From: JANYIP01 sp031394045
GTDB lineage: Bacteria; Actinomycetota; Actinomycetes; Prado026
NCBI GenBank assembly: GCA_031394045.1
Contig: JANMWN010000317.1
Location: 1 to 9,995 of the forward strand
Direction: 5' to 3'
Length of the DNA: 9,995 nucleotides
Position 1 is the stretch's first letter. The number at the start of each line of letters is the position of its first letter. A program made the position numbers and the translations under genes. Under the pieces are notes generated by a model. That model saw only the letters and a list, made by a program, of their open reading frames with translations, was not told where the DNA came from and did no database searches. Shown here piece after piece: positions 1-6,699 of this stretch.

Positions 1-132
1 CGCCTACCACGCCCACCCCGAACGATTCGGCCGACGCCCGCACCCCCCAGTCATGCCAACCCAGTCCTGGATCAACGAGCCCATCCACGAACGCCAAATC
101 AACTGACCACAACTGTCTCACTTGACTTGACA
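1..132 (+). mobile_element. Right end of an IS3-type insertion sequence
   Basis: This stretch carries the 3' end of an integrase-core transposase gene, a short non-coding tail, and an apparent terminus at about 132. Read inward from 132 on the minus strand, the end begins TGTCAAGTCAAGTGAGACA, which fits the TG...CA termini of the IS3 group. On the minus strand an IS630-type transposase reading frame runs up to this point and then loses resemblance to its family, which independently places the boundary near 132. The left part of the element is outside the window, so the inverted-repeat partner and any target duplication cannot be checked. Confidence 0.6.
2..106 (+). CDS. IS3-family transposase (OrfB/integrase core), C-terminal fragment
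   Basis: The reading frame is open from the window edge and stops at TGA 104-106, giving 34 residues. It contains AYHAHPERFGRR followed by a proline-rich linker and QSWINEP. The pattern 'HPERF - basic/proline stretch - P-x-x-x-W-I-N-x-P' is, from memory, the usual C-terminus of actinobacterial IS3-type transposases, lying beyond the DDE catalytic domain. The catalytic residues are outside the window, so it cannot be told whether the whole gene is intact. The stop codon lies about 26 bases before the proposed end of the element, as expected for this family. Confidence 0.65.
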   Translation, partial: AYHAHPERFGRRPHPPVMPTQSWINEPIHERQIN

Positions 133-267
133 GATTCCGGAAGCAAGCAGCACGATCCTGGCTCGCTGCGCCAGACCCGCGCGAACCCAGGAGGACCTCG
201 TCAGCCGGGACAACTCCTCATGATCACCATCGCGCAACACCAGAGCACTCGCAGGACGATTGGCCAT
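118..267 (-). pseudogene. IS630-family transposase, N-terminal remnant interrupted by IS3-type element
   Basis: A 49-residue frame starts at ATG 267-265. It begins MANRPASALVLRDGDHEEL and continues with RLTRSSWVRAGLAQRARIVLLAS. The 'R-x-x-x-x-x-x-GLxxRARIVLLA' segment is the typical opening of IS630-type transposases, immediately before their helix-turn-helix DNA-binding region. Resemblance ends at codon 43-45, where the IS3-type terminus begins (near 132). The last few codons and the stop at 118-120 come from the inserting element. The rest of the gene, including the DDE catalytic domain, would lie left of the IS3 element outside the window. The identification rests on a short, distinctive N-terminus read by eye. 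Confidence 0.65.
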
Positions 268-303
268 ACCTCAGTCTCGCGCAGGCCTAAGTGTCTATCA
301 ACT
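268..303 (-). mobile_element. Probable terminal segment of the IS630-type element
   Basis: These 36 bases lie between the IS630-type start codon and the 3' end of the DUF1918 gene. The minus-strand sequence TAGTTGATAGACACTTAGG could be the terminal repeat. It starts with TA, the dinucleotide IS630-group elements target and duplicate. The opposite end is not in the window, so neither the repeat nor the exact boundary can be confirmed. Confidence 0.35.
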
Positions 304-317
304 AACGACACACGGCG

Positions 318-512
318 CTAGCCAGCCCTGCTGTCGTGAATCATCGCGTCGGACCCGGGGAAGTACAGGCTCTCGTGACCGGTGTCCGACCATCGCACCA
401 TGTACGGCGGGCTCCCGTCGGCTCCGTGAACCTCAATGATCTCCCCGTCCCGCTTGGGCTCATCGATGTGAGAGCCGAGGACGATGATTCGATCGTGAAC
501 ATTCGCGTGCAT
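318..512 (-). CDS. DUF1918 family small protein
   Basis: This gene encodes a 64-residue protein of the DUF1918 family (about 60 residues, mainly actinobacterial, no established biochemical role). Diagnostic features are the opening MHANVHDRIIVLGSH, the central 'RDGEIIEVHG-DGSPPY' segment, and 'VRWSDTGHESLYFPG-DA' near the end; together they cover the whole expected domain. The fold is probably a small beta-barrel of SH3-like type (inference). ATG at 512-510 was chosen because GGGAGG lies just upstream on the minus strand and because family members begin with this M-x-A-x-V-x-D pattern. Longer upstream extensions add arginine/proline-rich sequence with no family resemblance. It is transcribed divergently from the GNAT gene, sharing a 150-bp control region. 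It lies directly beside insertion-sequence debris but appears intact. Confidence 0.88.
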   Translation of the reverse strand: MHANVHDRIIVLGSHIDEPKRDGEIIEVHGADGSPPYMVRWSDTGHESLYFPGSDAMIHDSRAG

Positions 513-597
513 GGTTACCTCCCGATCTCGTCGCGGGTAGCGTGCTTCACGCCCGGCCGGTGATGATAGAGCCGAAGGTCCCGGATCGGTCTTGGCA

Positions 598-648
598 GGC
601 ACAGGTGTTTGGCCGGTGCCTGGTCGCTTAGCGAGACCCACCTGTGCC
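598..648. promoter_or_regulatory. 10-bp inverted repeat in the divergent DUF1918/GNAT control region
   Basis: GGCACAGGTG (598-607) is exactly repeated in inverted form as CACCTGTGCC (639-648), with a 31-base spacer. The inner eight bases of each arm are themselves a small dyad (CAC-NN-GTG), so two protein-binding sites about 39 bp apart are possible. The spacer contains a second imperfect dyad at 622-638 (GGT-CGC-TTA-GCG-AG-ACC) and GTGCC (616-620), which could pair alternatively with GGCAC (598-602). The structure ends just before the GGAGAG ribosome site of the GNAT gene. It could be an operator pair or a leader hairpin; the sequence alone does not decide which. Confidence 0.5.
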
Positions 649-651
649 CCC

Positions 652-657
652 GGAGAG
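652..657 (+). promoter_or_regulatory. Ribosome binding site deciding the GNAT start
   Basis: GGAGAG lies seven bases before GTG 665-667. The other in-frame GTG at 644 has no purine-rich site upstream and falls inside the inverted-repeat arm, so 665 is preferred. Confidence 0.6.
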
Positions 658-664
658 TGACAAG

Positions 665-1276
665 GTGCCTGAGGGACGCCGGATCGACGTACCGACGACC
701 GGCGCGAGCGTGGACGTGCCGGGGTATCCGGTTGACCTGGAGCATCTGGCCGTCCTCACCGACGATCGCGAGGTCTTCGTACGGCCGATCCGCCCTGGCG
801 ACGCCCCCGAGTTGCGCCGGGCGCTGCTTGGCGCTGACTACGAAACCCTCTACGAGCGCTTCTTGGGCTCGCCGCCACACGACGAAGCCTCGATCCGGCG
901 GCTCGTCGAGGTCGACTACCAAAACCGATTGGCCCTGGTGGCGTTCGCCCCCGACGGCTCCGGAGTGGGGGTTGCCCGCTACGAGGGCGAGACTGGTAGT
1001 TCCACCGCAGAGGTCGCCGTCGCCGTCGACGCCGCTTGGCGACAAATCGGATTGGGCAGCCTCCTGCTGCGAGAGCTGGGTGAGGCCGCGGCGCACCGAG
1101 GTATCCGCCAGTTCACTGCGCTGGTTCTGGCCGAGAATAGGCCCGTGCTCGCGCTCCTGCGGGCGAGCGGGCTCGACTTCTCCGTCGAGATTCATAGCGG
1201 GACCTCAGACATCGTCATGTTGCTTGAGAAACAGACGCCGGTGGCTACCGGCGACCCCCAAGCAGGCCGGACATGA
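665..1276 (+). CDS. GNAT-family N-acetyltransferase
   Basis: The 203-residue protein is a predicted cytoplasmic acetyl-CoA-dependent acyltransferase of the GCN5 superfamily. The segment VFVRPIRPGDAPELRRALL opens the domain (about residue 35 onward). The acetyl-CoA pyrophosphate-binding loop is R126-Q-I-G129-L-G131, within a beta-strand/helix unit (VAVAVDAAWRQIGLGSLLL) typical of motif A. A later segment, LVLAENRPVLALLRASGLDF, is the usual motif B region. The 'RPIRPGD...ETLYERFLG' opening resembles GNAT domains of protein-lysine acetyltransferases of the Pat type, but there is no cyclic-nucleotide or CoA-synthetase-like domain. The substrate, protein lysine or small molecule, is unknown. The neighbouring USP genes make a stress role plausible. 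The gene is separated from the downstream USP by 114 bases that hold a promoter-like region, so it is probably its own transcript. Confidence 0.85.
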   Translation: MPEGRRIDVPTTGASVDVPGYPVDLEHLAVLTDDREVFVRPIRPGDAPELRRALLGADYETLYERFLGSPPHDEASIRRLVEVDYQNRLALVAFAPDGSGVGVARYEGETGSSTAEVAVAVDAAWRQIGLGSLLLRELGEAAAHRGIRQFTALVLAENRPVLALLRASGLDFSVEIHSGTSDIVMLLEKQTPVATGDPQAGRT

Positions 1277-1313
1277 CCGAACGGATGCGTGTCCGATGTC
1301 GGCAGTGGTCGGC

Positions 1314-1327
1314 GGGACGAAAGACTC
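1314..1327 (+). promoter_or_regulatory. DosR/DevR-like box upstream of the USP operon
   Basis: GGGACGAAAGACTC matches the core of the published mycobacterial DosR consensus (GGGACTWWAGTCCC) at 11 of 14 positions, with an intact left half and a weaker right half. It lies 63 bases before the USP start codon and about 36 bases (centre to first T) before the AT-rich CCTAATTCT element. The related USP gene at 6875-7768 has a much better box at about 38 bases from the same element. That parallel is the main reason for calling this site. Confidence 0.5.
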
Positions 1328-1353
1328 TGGCGCCGAGACCTCTCGCGCGCAAG

Positions 1354-1381
1354 CCTAATTCTGAACGACGCAGTGACTGCG
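1354..1381 (+). promoter_or_regulatory. Promoter elements shared with the second USP gene
   Basis: CCTAATTCT (1354-1362) is a rare AT-rich patch and a -10 candidate. It recurs exactly at 7836-7828 on the minus strand, upstream of the paralogous USP. GCAGTGACTG (1370-1379) also recurs exactly, at 7800-7791. Here it forms a perfect dyad, CGCAG-TGA-CTGCG (1369-1381), abutting the ribosome site GGAGGT (1381-1386). In the other leader it sits inside GCCAG-CAGTGA-CTGGC. Spacing between the two elements differs between the leaders (7 versus 27 bases). Confidence 0.45.
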
Positions 1382-1390
1382 GAGGTAGCG

Positions 1391-2314
1391 ATGACCAGCA
1401 AGCCAATCTTGGTGGGTTACGACGGCTCCGACAGCAGCGACGCGGCTCTGGGCTGGGCCTTAGATGCCGCTCGGCTGCGAGGCACGTCGGTGCGCGTGAT
1501 GCACGCCGAGCCACCGTTTCTCGCGCCCGGGCTGGCCTTCGCCGGACCACCAGGAACGCCGGGCGACACCCCGATCCGGGCGGGAGAGCAAACCCTAGCG
1601 GTTGGCTTGGTCCGGGCTCGACGGCTTGCGCCGGACGTGACGGTCGACCGTGTGATGGTGACGGGGGGCGCGGCGGCGGCCCTGGTCGAAGAGTCGGGCG
1701 AGTCCGAGATCGTCGTCGTCGGGTCACGTGGGCTCGGCGGCTTCTCGGAGCTCCTGCTGGGGTCGACGGGGCTTGAGGTGGCCTCCCGCGCGACGTGCCC
1801 GGTGGTGGTTATCCGCACCGGACAACTTGAGCCGGGCCCGGAGGGCGGTCGAGTGGTCGTCGGCGTCGACGGTTCGGCGCTCTCGACCGAAGCCTTGGGC
1901 TTCGCCTTTGAGGAAGCGTCCTTGCGCGGCTGCGGGCTGACCGCCGTCCACGCCTGGCGCTCGCCCTACTTCGACGCCCACGGTCGGGGCGGCCAGGCGC
2001 CGACGCTCATCGCAGACGAGGTGTTCCAGGGCGAGGAGCTGCAGGCCCTCCAAGACGCCTTGGCTCTCTGGCAACAGAAGGTGCCCGATGTCGACGTCCG
2101 CCAGTACGTGGTGCACTCACACCCTGCCAGGGCGCTGATAGCGGCCTCGGCCGGCGCTGAGCTGGTGGTTGTCGGCTCGCGCGGACGCGACAGCTTACGC
2201 AGCGTCCTGCTCGGCTCGGTCAGCCACGCAGTCGTGCACCACGCACACTGCCCGGTCGCCGTTGTCCGTCCTACCGACGCCAAGTCTTTGGGCCAACCGG
2301 CAAGACAGGCCTAG
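1391..2314 (+). CDS. Universal stress protein, tandem UspA domains
   Basis: The 307-residue cytoplasmic protein has two UspA domains (about 1-142 and 152-293). Each domain carries the ATP-binding signature G-2x-G-9x-G-S: G111-SR-G114 to G124-S125, and G262-SR-G265 to G275-S276. Each also starts with a strand ending in the nucleotide-contacting aspartate (VGYDGS; VGVDGS). Tandem ATP-binding USPs of this layout include the dormancy-regulon proteins of Mycobacterium tuberculosis such as Rv2623, where ATP binding is linked to growth control. A matching function here is inference. ATG 1391 follows an ideal GGAGGT site and matches the family N-terminus (MTSKPILVGYDGS). It is the first gene of a likely four-gene operon and has a DosR-like box upstream. 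It is strongly similar along its whole length to the USP at 6875-7768. Confidence 0.93.
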   Translation: MTSKPILVGYDGSDSSDAALGWALDAARLRGTSVRVMHAEPPFLAPGLAFAGPPGTPGDTPIRAGEQTLAVGLVRARRLAPDVTVDRVMVTGGAAAALVEESGESEIVVVGSRGLGGFSELLLGSTGLEVASRATCPVVVIRTGQLEPGPEGGRVVVGVDGSALSTEALGFAFEEASLRGCGLTAVHAWRSPYFDAHGRGGQAPTLIADEVFQGEELQALQDALALWQQKVPDVDVRQYVVHSHPARALIAASAGAELVVVGSRGRDSLRSVLLGSVSHAVVHHAHCPVAVVRPTDAKSLGQPARQA

Positions 2315-2366
2315 CGGGCAAGCAAGCACCCATGTGCGACGTAGGCCCGAGTGGAGGGACAAGCCC

Positions 2367-3221
2367 ATGACACGTGTTGTGGCTGCAGTGGACGGAAGCC
2401 CTGTCAGCGGCGAGGTGTTGCGGGCCGCGGTCGTGCTGGCCGAACTGCTCGGGGCGCAGGCCGAGGCGCTCTACGTCGGCGGCGCGCCCGCTCATGACCT
2501 GCAATGCATGGCCGATGCCACCGGCGTCCGCCTGACCTGCAGAGACGGGTTGGCGGCGGTGGAACTGTCCGAAGTCCTGCGCGAGCCAGACGTGGTGCTG
2601 GGCGTGGTCGGGACGTCTGGGGTGGGCGAAACGAAGTCCGCGGAGGGCCATACCGCCGCTTCGGTGATGTCCGGCGCGGACAAGCCGTTGCTAGTAGTGC
2701 CGCCGGGCTCGTTCCCGCCCCGCCGACGACACATACACCGAGCGCTGGTCCCGCTGGACGGTCGCCAGGAGTCCGCGGATGCGGTGGAGGCGGTCCTGCG
2801 GCTGCTGGGCGAGGTAGGGGTGGACATCGTTGTCGTGCACGTCTTCGACCAGGCGCCGGTCCCCAGTTTCAGGGACCAGCCCCAGCACGCAGCACCAGTT
2901 TGGGAGCGCGCGTTCCTCAACCGCAACCTGCCATTTCAGCGCGCCCGCCTGCACCTGCGGCAGGGCAAGGCAGCCATCGAGATCGTGCAGACCGCGCACG
3001 ACGAGGGACCCGACCTGGTGGTCGTGGGTTGGTCGCAGGACCTGTCAGCCGGTCACGCCCGCACCCTTCAGGACCTCCTGTCCACCTGCGGGCTGCCGGT
3101 GCTCCTTCTGCCGGCGGTCGCCAGGACCATGGTCGCTGCGGACGTGGTCGCCGGGCCGGTGATCGACCTCACGCAGGTCTCCCCGGCGGCCAGCCGGGCG
3201 GGGTCAGGAGGCGAGTCGTGA
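2367..3221 (+). CDS. Divergent universal stress protein-like protein, ATP motif degenerate
   Basis: The 284-residue protein has two USP-like alpha/beta units. The first (about 1-114) begins TRVVAAVDGSPVSGEVL and ends DKPLLVVPPG. The second (about 125-255) begins RALVPLDGRQESADAVEA and ends GLPVLLLPA. The strand-ending aspartates are kept, but the G-2x-G-9x-G(S/T) ATP signature is absent. The corresponding stretches read GTSGVGETKSAEGHT and GWSQDLSAGHART. It may therefore belong to the non-ATP-binding USP branch or act as a partner of the upstream USP. ATG 2367 has GGAGG nine bases upstream. It follows the first USP after 52 bases, and its stop overlaps the glycosyltransferase start by four bases (GTGA), so translation is probably coupled. 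A C-terminal tail of about 30 residues after the second unit is unassigned. Confidence 0.82.
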   Translation: MTRVVAAVDGSPVSGEVLRAAVVLAELLGAQAEALYVGGAPAHDLQCMADATGVRLTCRDGLAAVELSEVLREPDVVLGVVGTSGVGETKSAEGHTAASVMSGADKPLLVVPPGSFPPRRRHIHRALVPLDGRQESADAVEAVLRLLGEVGVDIVVVHVFDQAPVPSFRDQPQHAAPVWERAFLNRNLPFQRARLHLRQGKAAIEIVQTAHDEGPDLVVVGWSQDLSAGHARTLQDLLSTCGLPVLLLPAVARTMVAADVVAGPVIDLTQVSPAASRAGSGGES

Positions 3222-4315
3222 GGATCGGGCTGATTGCTCCGCCGTTCCTGGCCGTGCCGCCACCCACGTACGGCGGAACCGAGCTGGTCATCGACGTCCT
3301 GGCCCGAGGCCTGCAGGAGGCAGGGCATGAGGTTCGGCTGTTCACCGTCGGCGAGTCCACCTGCCCGGTGCCGAGGGCTTGGTGGTACGACCGGGCCATG
3401 CAGCCCATTGGCCTGGGTGCTCCTGAGGCCACGCAGGTGACAGCGGCGTACGCCGAGTTCGCCGACGTCGACGTCGTGCACGACCACACCCTGCTCGGAC
3501 CGCTGGTGTTCGGCGGCAGGGGCGGCCCACCGGTGGTGACCACGTGTCACACACCGTTCACGGCTGACCTGGTCCCGGTGTATGCCGAGATCGCCCGCCG
3601 GGTATCGGTCGTGGCGATCTCGCGGTCCCAACGGGTCAGCGCACCGACGATCCCGATCAGCCGGGTGGTCCACCACGGCCTGGACCTGCGCCAGTACCCG
3701 CCGGGCGCCGGCGCCGGCGGGTACCTGCTGTTCCTGGCGCGGATGAGTCCCGACAAGGGTCCGCACCGGGCCATCCGGATCGCCCGCGCGGCGGGCCGGC
3801 GGCTCGTGATCGTGAGCAAGATGCGCGAGCCCGACGAGGTTGCGTTCTTCGCGTCCGAGGTGGAGCCTCTGCTCGGACCCGGCGTCGAGTTCATTGGCGA
3901 GGTGGACTCCGCCGAGCGGGTCCGCCTGCTCCAGGAGGCGACGGCGCTGCTCAACCCCATCCAGTGGCCCGAACCGTTCGGGTTGAACATGATCGAGGCC
4001 CTGGCGTGCGGCACCCCGGTGCTGGCGCTCCGCCATGGCGCCGCGCGGGAGATCGTGACCGATGGACGGACCGGCTTCCTGCGCAGTGACGCCGACGACC
4101 TGGTGGAATGCGTCGAACGGCTCGATCTGATCGACCGCGCCGACTGCCGCGCCGAGGCGGTGCGGCGGTTCTCGATGCGGCGCATGGTCGATGACTACCT
4201 CGAGGTGTACACCGAGGCGATGTTGGGTCATGGCAGCTCGCGGAGCCCGGTGCCGGCGGGGCCGGAGCTGCCTCGGGCCCGCGCGTCAAGTCGCAGCAGG
4301 GTGGAGCTGGGATGA
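3218..4315 (+). CDS. Glycosyltransferase family 4 (GT-B fold)
   Basis: The 365-residue protein is a predicted retaining GT-B glycosyltransferase. The N-terminal Rossmann domain starts MRIGLIAPPFLAVPPPTYGG, with the P-x-x-YGGTE loop of acceptor/donor-binding GT4 enzymes. 'DVVHDHT' follows near residue 87, and VVHHGLDL marks the domain linker. The C-terminal donor-binding domain contains FLARMSPDKGPH (about 171-182) and the E-x7-E signature E252-PFGLNMI-E260, followed by ACGTPVLAL, as in the CAZy GT4 family. The donor is probably a nucleotide sugar; the substrate is unknown. GTG 3218 was chosen because AGGAGG (3206-3211) lies six bases upstream and because it overlaps the previous stop. It sits directly before a glucosidase-type debranching enzyme, so a storage glucan or compatible-solute glycoside is a plausible target (inference). 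The last ~25 residues are low complexity. Confidence 0.9.
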   Translation: MRIGLIAPPFLAVPPPTYGGTELVIDVLARGLQEAGHEVRLFTVGESTCPVPRAWWYDRAMQPIGLGAPEATQVTAAYAEFADVDVVHDHTLLGPLVFGGRGGPPVVTTCHTPFTADLVPVYAEIARRVSVVAISRSQRVSAPTIPISRVVHHGLDLRQYPPGAGAGGYLLFLARMSPDKGPHRAIRIARAAGRRLVIVSKMREPDEVAFFASEVEPLLGPGVEFIGEVDSAERVRLLQEATALLNPIQWPEPFGLNMIEALACGTPVLALRHGAAREIVTDGRTGFLRSDADDLVECVERLDLIDRADCRAEAVRRFSMRRMVDDYLEVYTEAMLGHGSSRSPVPAGPELPRARASSRSRVELG

Positions 4316-4349
4316 CACGACCTAGGTGCAGAGTCGGACGAGGTGCGTG

Positions 4350-6467
4350 GTGAGCGACGGTTGGGCGTATCAGGGTGGCCCGCAGCCTTTGCCCGCCGAG
4401 GGCGGTGGCGTGACGCTGATCGACGGCTCGACGTTTTGCATCAGCGATCGGACCGGGGACGTTGTGCCCGGGTCGGCCATGGGTCTGTTCGTCCGGGACA
4501 CGCGCTTCGTATCCATGTGGCTGACCGAGCTGGACGGGTCCCGGCTCGAGGGACTGACGGTCATCAGTGATGATCCGTTTTCCGCGACCCACGTCACCCG
4601 GGTCCGGCCCGGACCCGACCGGGCCGACAGCACTCTGCTAGTGCTCCTCGAGCGGCGTGTCGGAGAGGGCATGTGCATGCAGCTGAAAGTGCGTAACCTC
4701 GGCCCCGAACCAGTCTCGAGCACTCTGACTGTCACCGTCGACGCCGACTTCGCCGACCTGTTCGAAGTCAAGGAGGGACGGGCCCGCAGCCAAGGCGAGG
4801 TGTCTTGGTCGGTCCGCGAGGGTGGGCTGTGGGCTGACTACCGGAACGACGGCACGCGCCGGGCGCTGGTCCTGTCCGGGTCCGGCGACCCGGTCCTGGA
4901 GCCCGGCTCCCTAACCTGGAACCTGCGGCTGCCAGGGCGTTCGCGCTGGACGGCCTCTCTTGAGGCGAACGCCGTCATCGACGGACTCCGCCTAGCGCCC
5001 AACCACCAGTGTGGGGCGCCGGTGGGTGAGGCGGAGCCGGCGGTGCGTCTACGGCGGTGGCGGAAGGCGGCGCTGGCCCTGTCGACTCCCGATTCGGGTC
5101 TGGCCCGGACACTGAGGCGAAGCGTCGAGGACCTCGGGTCGCTACGCATCTTCGACCCGAACCACCCCTCCCGGGTCGTCGTAGCCGCCGGGGCACCGTG
5201 GTTCATGGCGCTGTTCGGACGGGACGCGTTGTTGACCTCGCTAATGCTGCTGCCCCTAGACCCGCAGCTGGCGCTCGGGTCGCTGCAAAGCCTGGCCGCA
5301 CTGCAGGGCTCCAAGGTCGACCCCACCAGCGAGGAGGAGCCGGGCCGGATCCCGCACGAGACCCGGTTCGGGCCCGGCGCCACTCTGTCACTCGGCGGCG
5401 GCAGCGTGTACTACGGGACCGCCGACGCGACTCCGCTGTTCGTGGTCTTGCTCGGCGAGCTGCAGCGCTTCGGCGTAAACGACGCCGAGGTCCAGGCCCT
5501 GCTGCCGCATGCGGACCGGGCACTGGAATGGGTCGACCGATTTGGCGACAAGGACGGTGACGGCTTCGTCGAGTACGAGCGCGCGACCGAGCGCGGTCTG
5601 GTGAACCAGGGCTGGAAGGACTCCTTCGACGGGATCAACTTCGCCGACGGGCGGCTGGCTGAAGCGCCGATCGCGCTGTGTGAGGTCCAGGCCTACGCCT
5701 ACGCAGCACTCCTTGCTCGGGCCAGCATCGCCGAGAACGCCGGCGACAGCGGGACTGCACGCAGGTGCGAAGAGCGGGCCGGCCAACTCAAGGCGGCGTT
5801 CAACCAGCGGTTCTGGCTGCCCAAGCTCGGATGGTTCGCCGCCGGCCTAGACCGCGACAAGCGTCCCATCGATGCGTTGACCTCCAACGTAGGCCACTGT
5901 CTGTGGGCCGGGATCGTTGACGACCAAAAGGCTTCGATCCTCGCCGAGCACCTGTTATCACCGCGCATGTTCACCGGCTGGGGGGTGCGCACCCTTGCCT
6001 CAGACATGGGCGCCTACAACCCAATGAGCTACCACAACGGGTCCGTATGGCCGCACGACAGCGCCCTGGTGGCGGCGGGTCTCATGCGGTACGGCTACGT
6101 AGAGCAGGCCCAACGCATCGCGGTCGGGCTCCTGGACGCGGCCGACCACTTCGACGGGCGGCTGCCCGAACTGTTCTGTGGCTTCGACCGCGACGACTTC
6201 GTCGCCCCCGTTCCCTACCCGACGGCCTGCTCCCCGCAGGCTTGGGCCGCCGCCACCCCGGTGCACCTCTTGCGCACGCTGCTGCGCTTCGAGCCGCACG
6301 TACCCGCGGGGACTGTGTCCATCGCACCAGTAGTGCCCTGGCGGTACCTGCCGATGACGCTGGACAACGTCAGCCTGGCTGGCAGCCGGGTAAAGCTCTC
6401 GGTTGACCACCGGGGGTTCGAGCTCGCGCCGCTGCCGGACGGACTATCCCTCGCGACCGGACCCTGA
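4350..6467 (+). CDS. Amylo-alpha-1,6-glucosidase / glycogen debranching-type glycosidase
   Basis: The 705-residue protein has two parts. The N-terminal beta-rich domain (about 15-210; GSTFCISDRTGDV, MGLFVRDTRFVS) matches the 'GDE_N_bis' type. The C-terminal (alpha/alpha)6-barrel (about 240-690) matches the amylo-alpha-1,6-glucosidase group. Barrel landmarks are GAPWFMALFGRDALLTS, NQGWKDSFDGI (419-429; D424 and D427 candidate active-site acids), NGSVWPHD (563-570) and RLPELF with E607, a likely catalytic acid/base. Proteins of this type are annotated as cleaving alpha-1,6 branch glucosyl units of glycogen-like glucans, but few members are characterised. No signal peptide is visible, so it is probably cytoplasmic. 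Start: GTG 4350 has GAGG six bases upstream; GTG 4347 and 4326 are alternatives with poorer sites. It is the last gene of the USP-USP-GT operon, 34 bases after the glycosyltransferase. I see no clear terminator after it. Confidence 0.88.
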   Translation: MSDGWAYQGGPQPLPAEGGGVTLIDGSTFCISDRTGDVVPGSAMGLFVRDTRFVSMWLTELDGSRLEGLTVISDDPFSATHVTRVRPGPDRADSTLLVLLERRVGEGMCMQLKVRNLGPEPVSSTLTVTVDADFADLFEVKEGRARSQGEVSWSVREGGLWADYRNDGTRRALVLSGSGDPVLEPGSLTWNLRLPGRSRWTASLEANAVIDGLRLAPNHQCGAPVGEAEPAVRLRRWRKAALALSTPDSGLARTLRRSVEDLGSLRIFDPNHPSRVVVAAGAPWFMALFGRDALLTSLMLLPLDPQLALGSLQSLAALQGSKVDPTSEEEPGRIPHETRFGPGATLSLGGGSVYYGTADATPLFVVLLGELQRFGVNDAEVQALLPHADRALEWVDRFGDKDGDGFVEYERATERGLVNQGWKDSFDGINFADGRLAEAPIALCEVQAYAYAALLARASIAENAGDSGTARRCEERAGQLKAAFNQRFWLPKLGWFAAGLDRDKRPIDALTSNVGHCLWAGIVDDQKASILAEHLLSPRMFTGWGVRTLASDMGAYNPMSYHNGSVWPHDSALVAAGLMRYGYVEQAQRIAVGLLDAADHFDGRLPELFCGFDRDDFVAPVPYPTACSPQAWAAATPVHLLRTLLRFEPHVPAGTVSIAPVVPWRYLPMTLDNVSLAGSRVKLSVDHRGFELAPLPDGLSLATGP

Positions 6468-6699
6468 ATCCAGCAAGGCTCAACCGCGGCGGGCAGCATG
6501 ACAGTGAGTTGCGGCCAGAGGGAAAGCCGAACAGTTGGAGGCGGAACGGCGAAGCGTGGGGGCGGGGTGAATCCCATCGTGGTGTCGACATTGCGACCCT
6601 CAAGCACCGCCGCGAGCGAAGCCCTGCGCCGAGGTGGCAGATGAAGACTCGGAGATCGACCGGCCGGCGATCGAGCAATTTCGCCGCTGGCGGTGCGGC

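Noticed and set aside
569..582. Possible DosR-like box in the DUF1918/GNAT control region
   Set aside because: Only 10 of 14 core positions match and one half-site is essentially absent, which is too weak to call.
515..1195. 226-residue minus-strand open frame opposite the GNAT gene
   Set aside because: It is antisense to a gene with clear GNAT motifs; its composition is that of a high-GC shadow frame and it shows no family resemblance.
3068..4231. 387-residue minus-strand open frame opposite the glycosyltransferase
   Set aside because: The plus strand has GT4 motifs and a strong ribosome site. The minus frame is histidine/arginine-rich with no recognisable domain.
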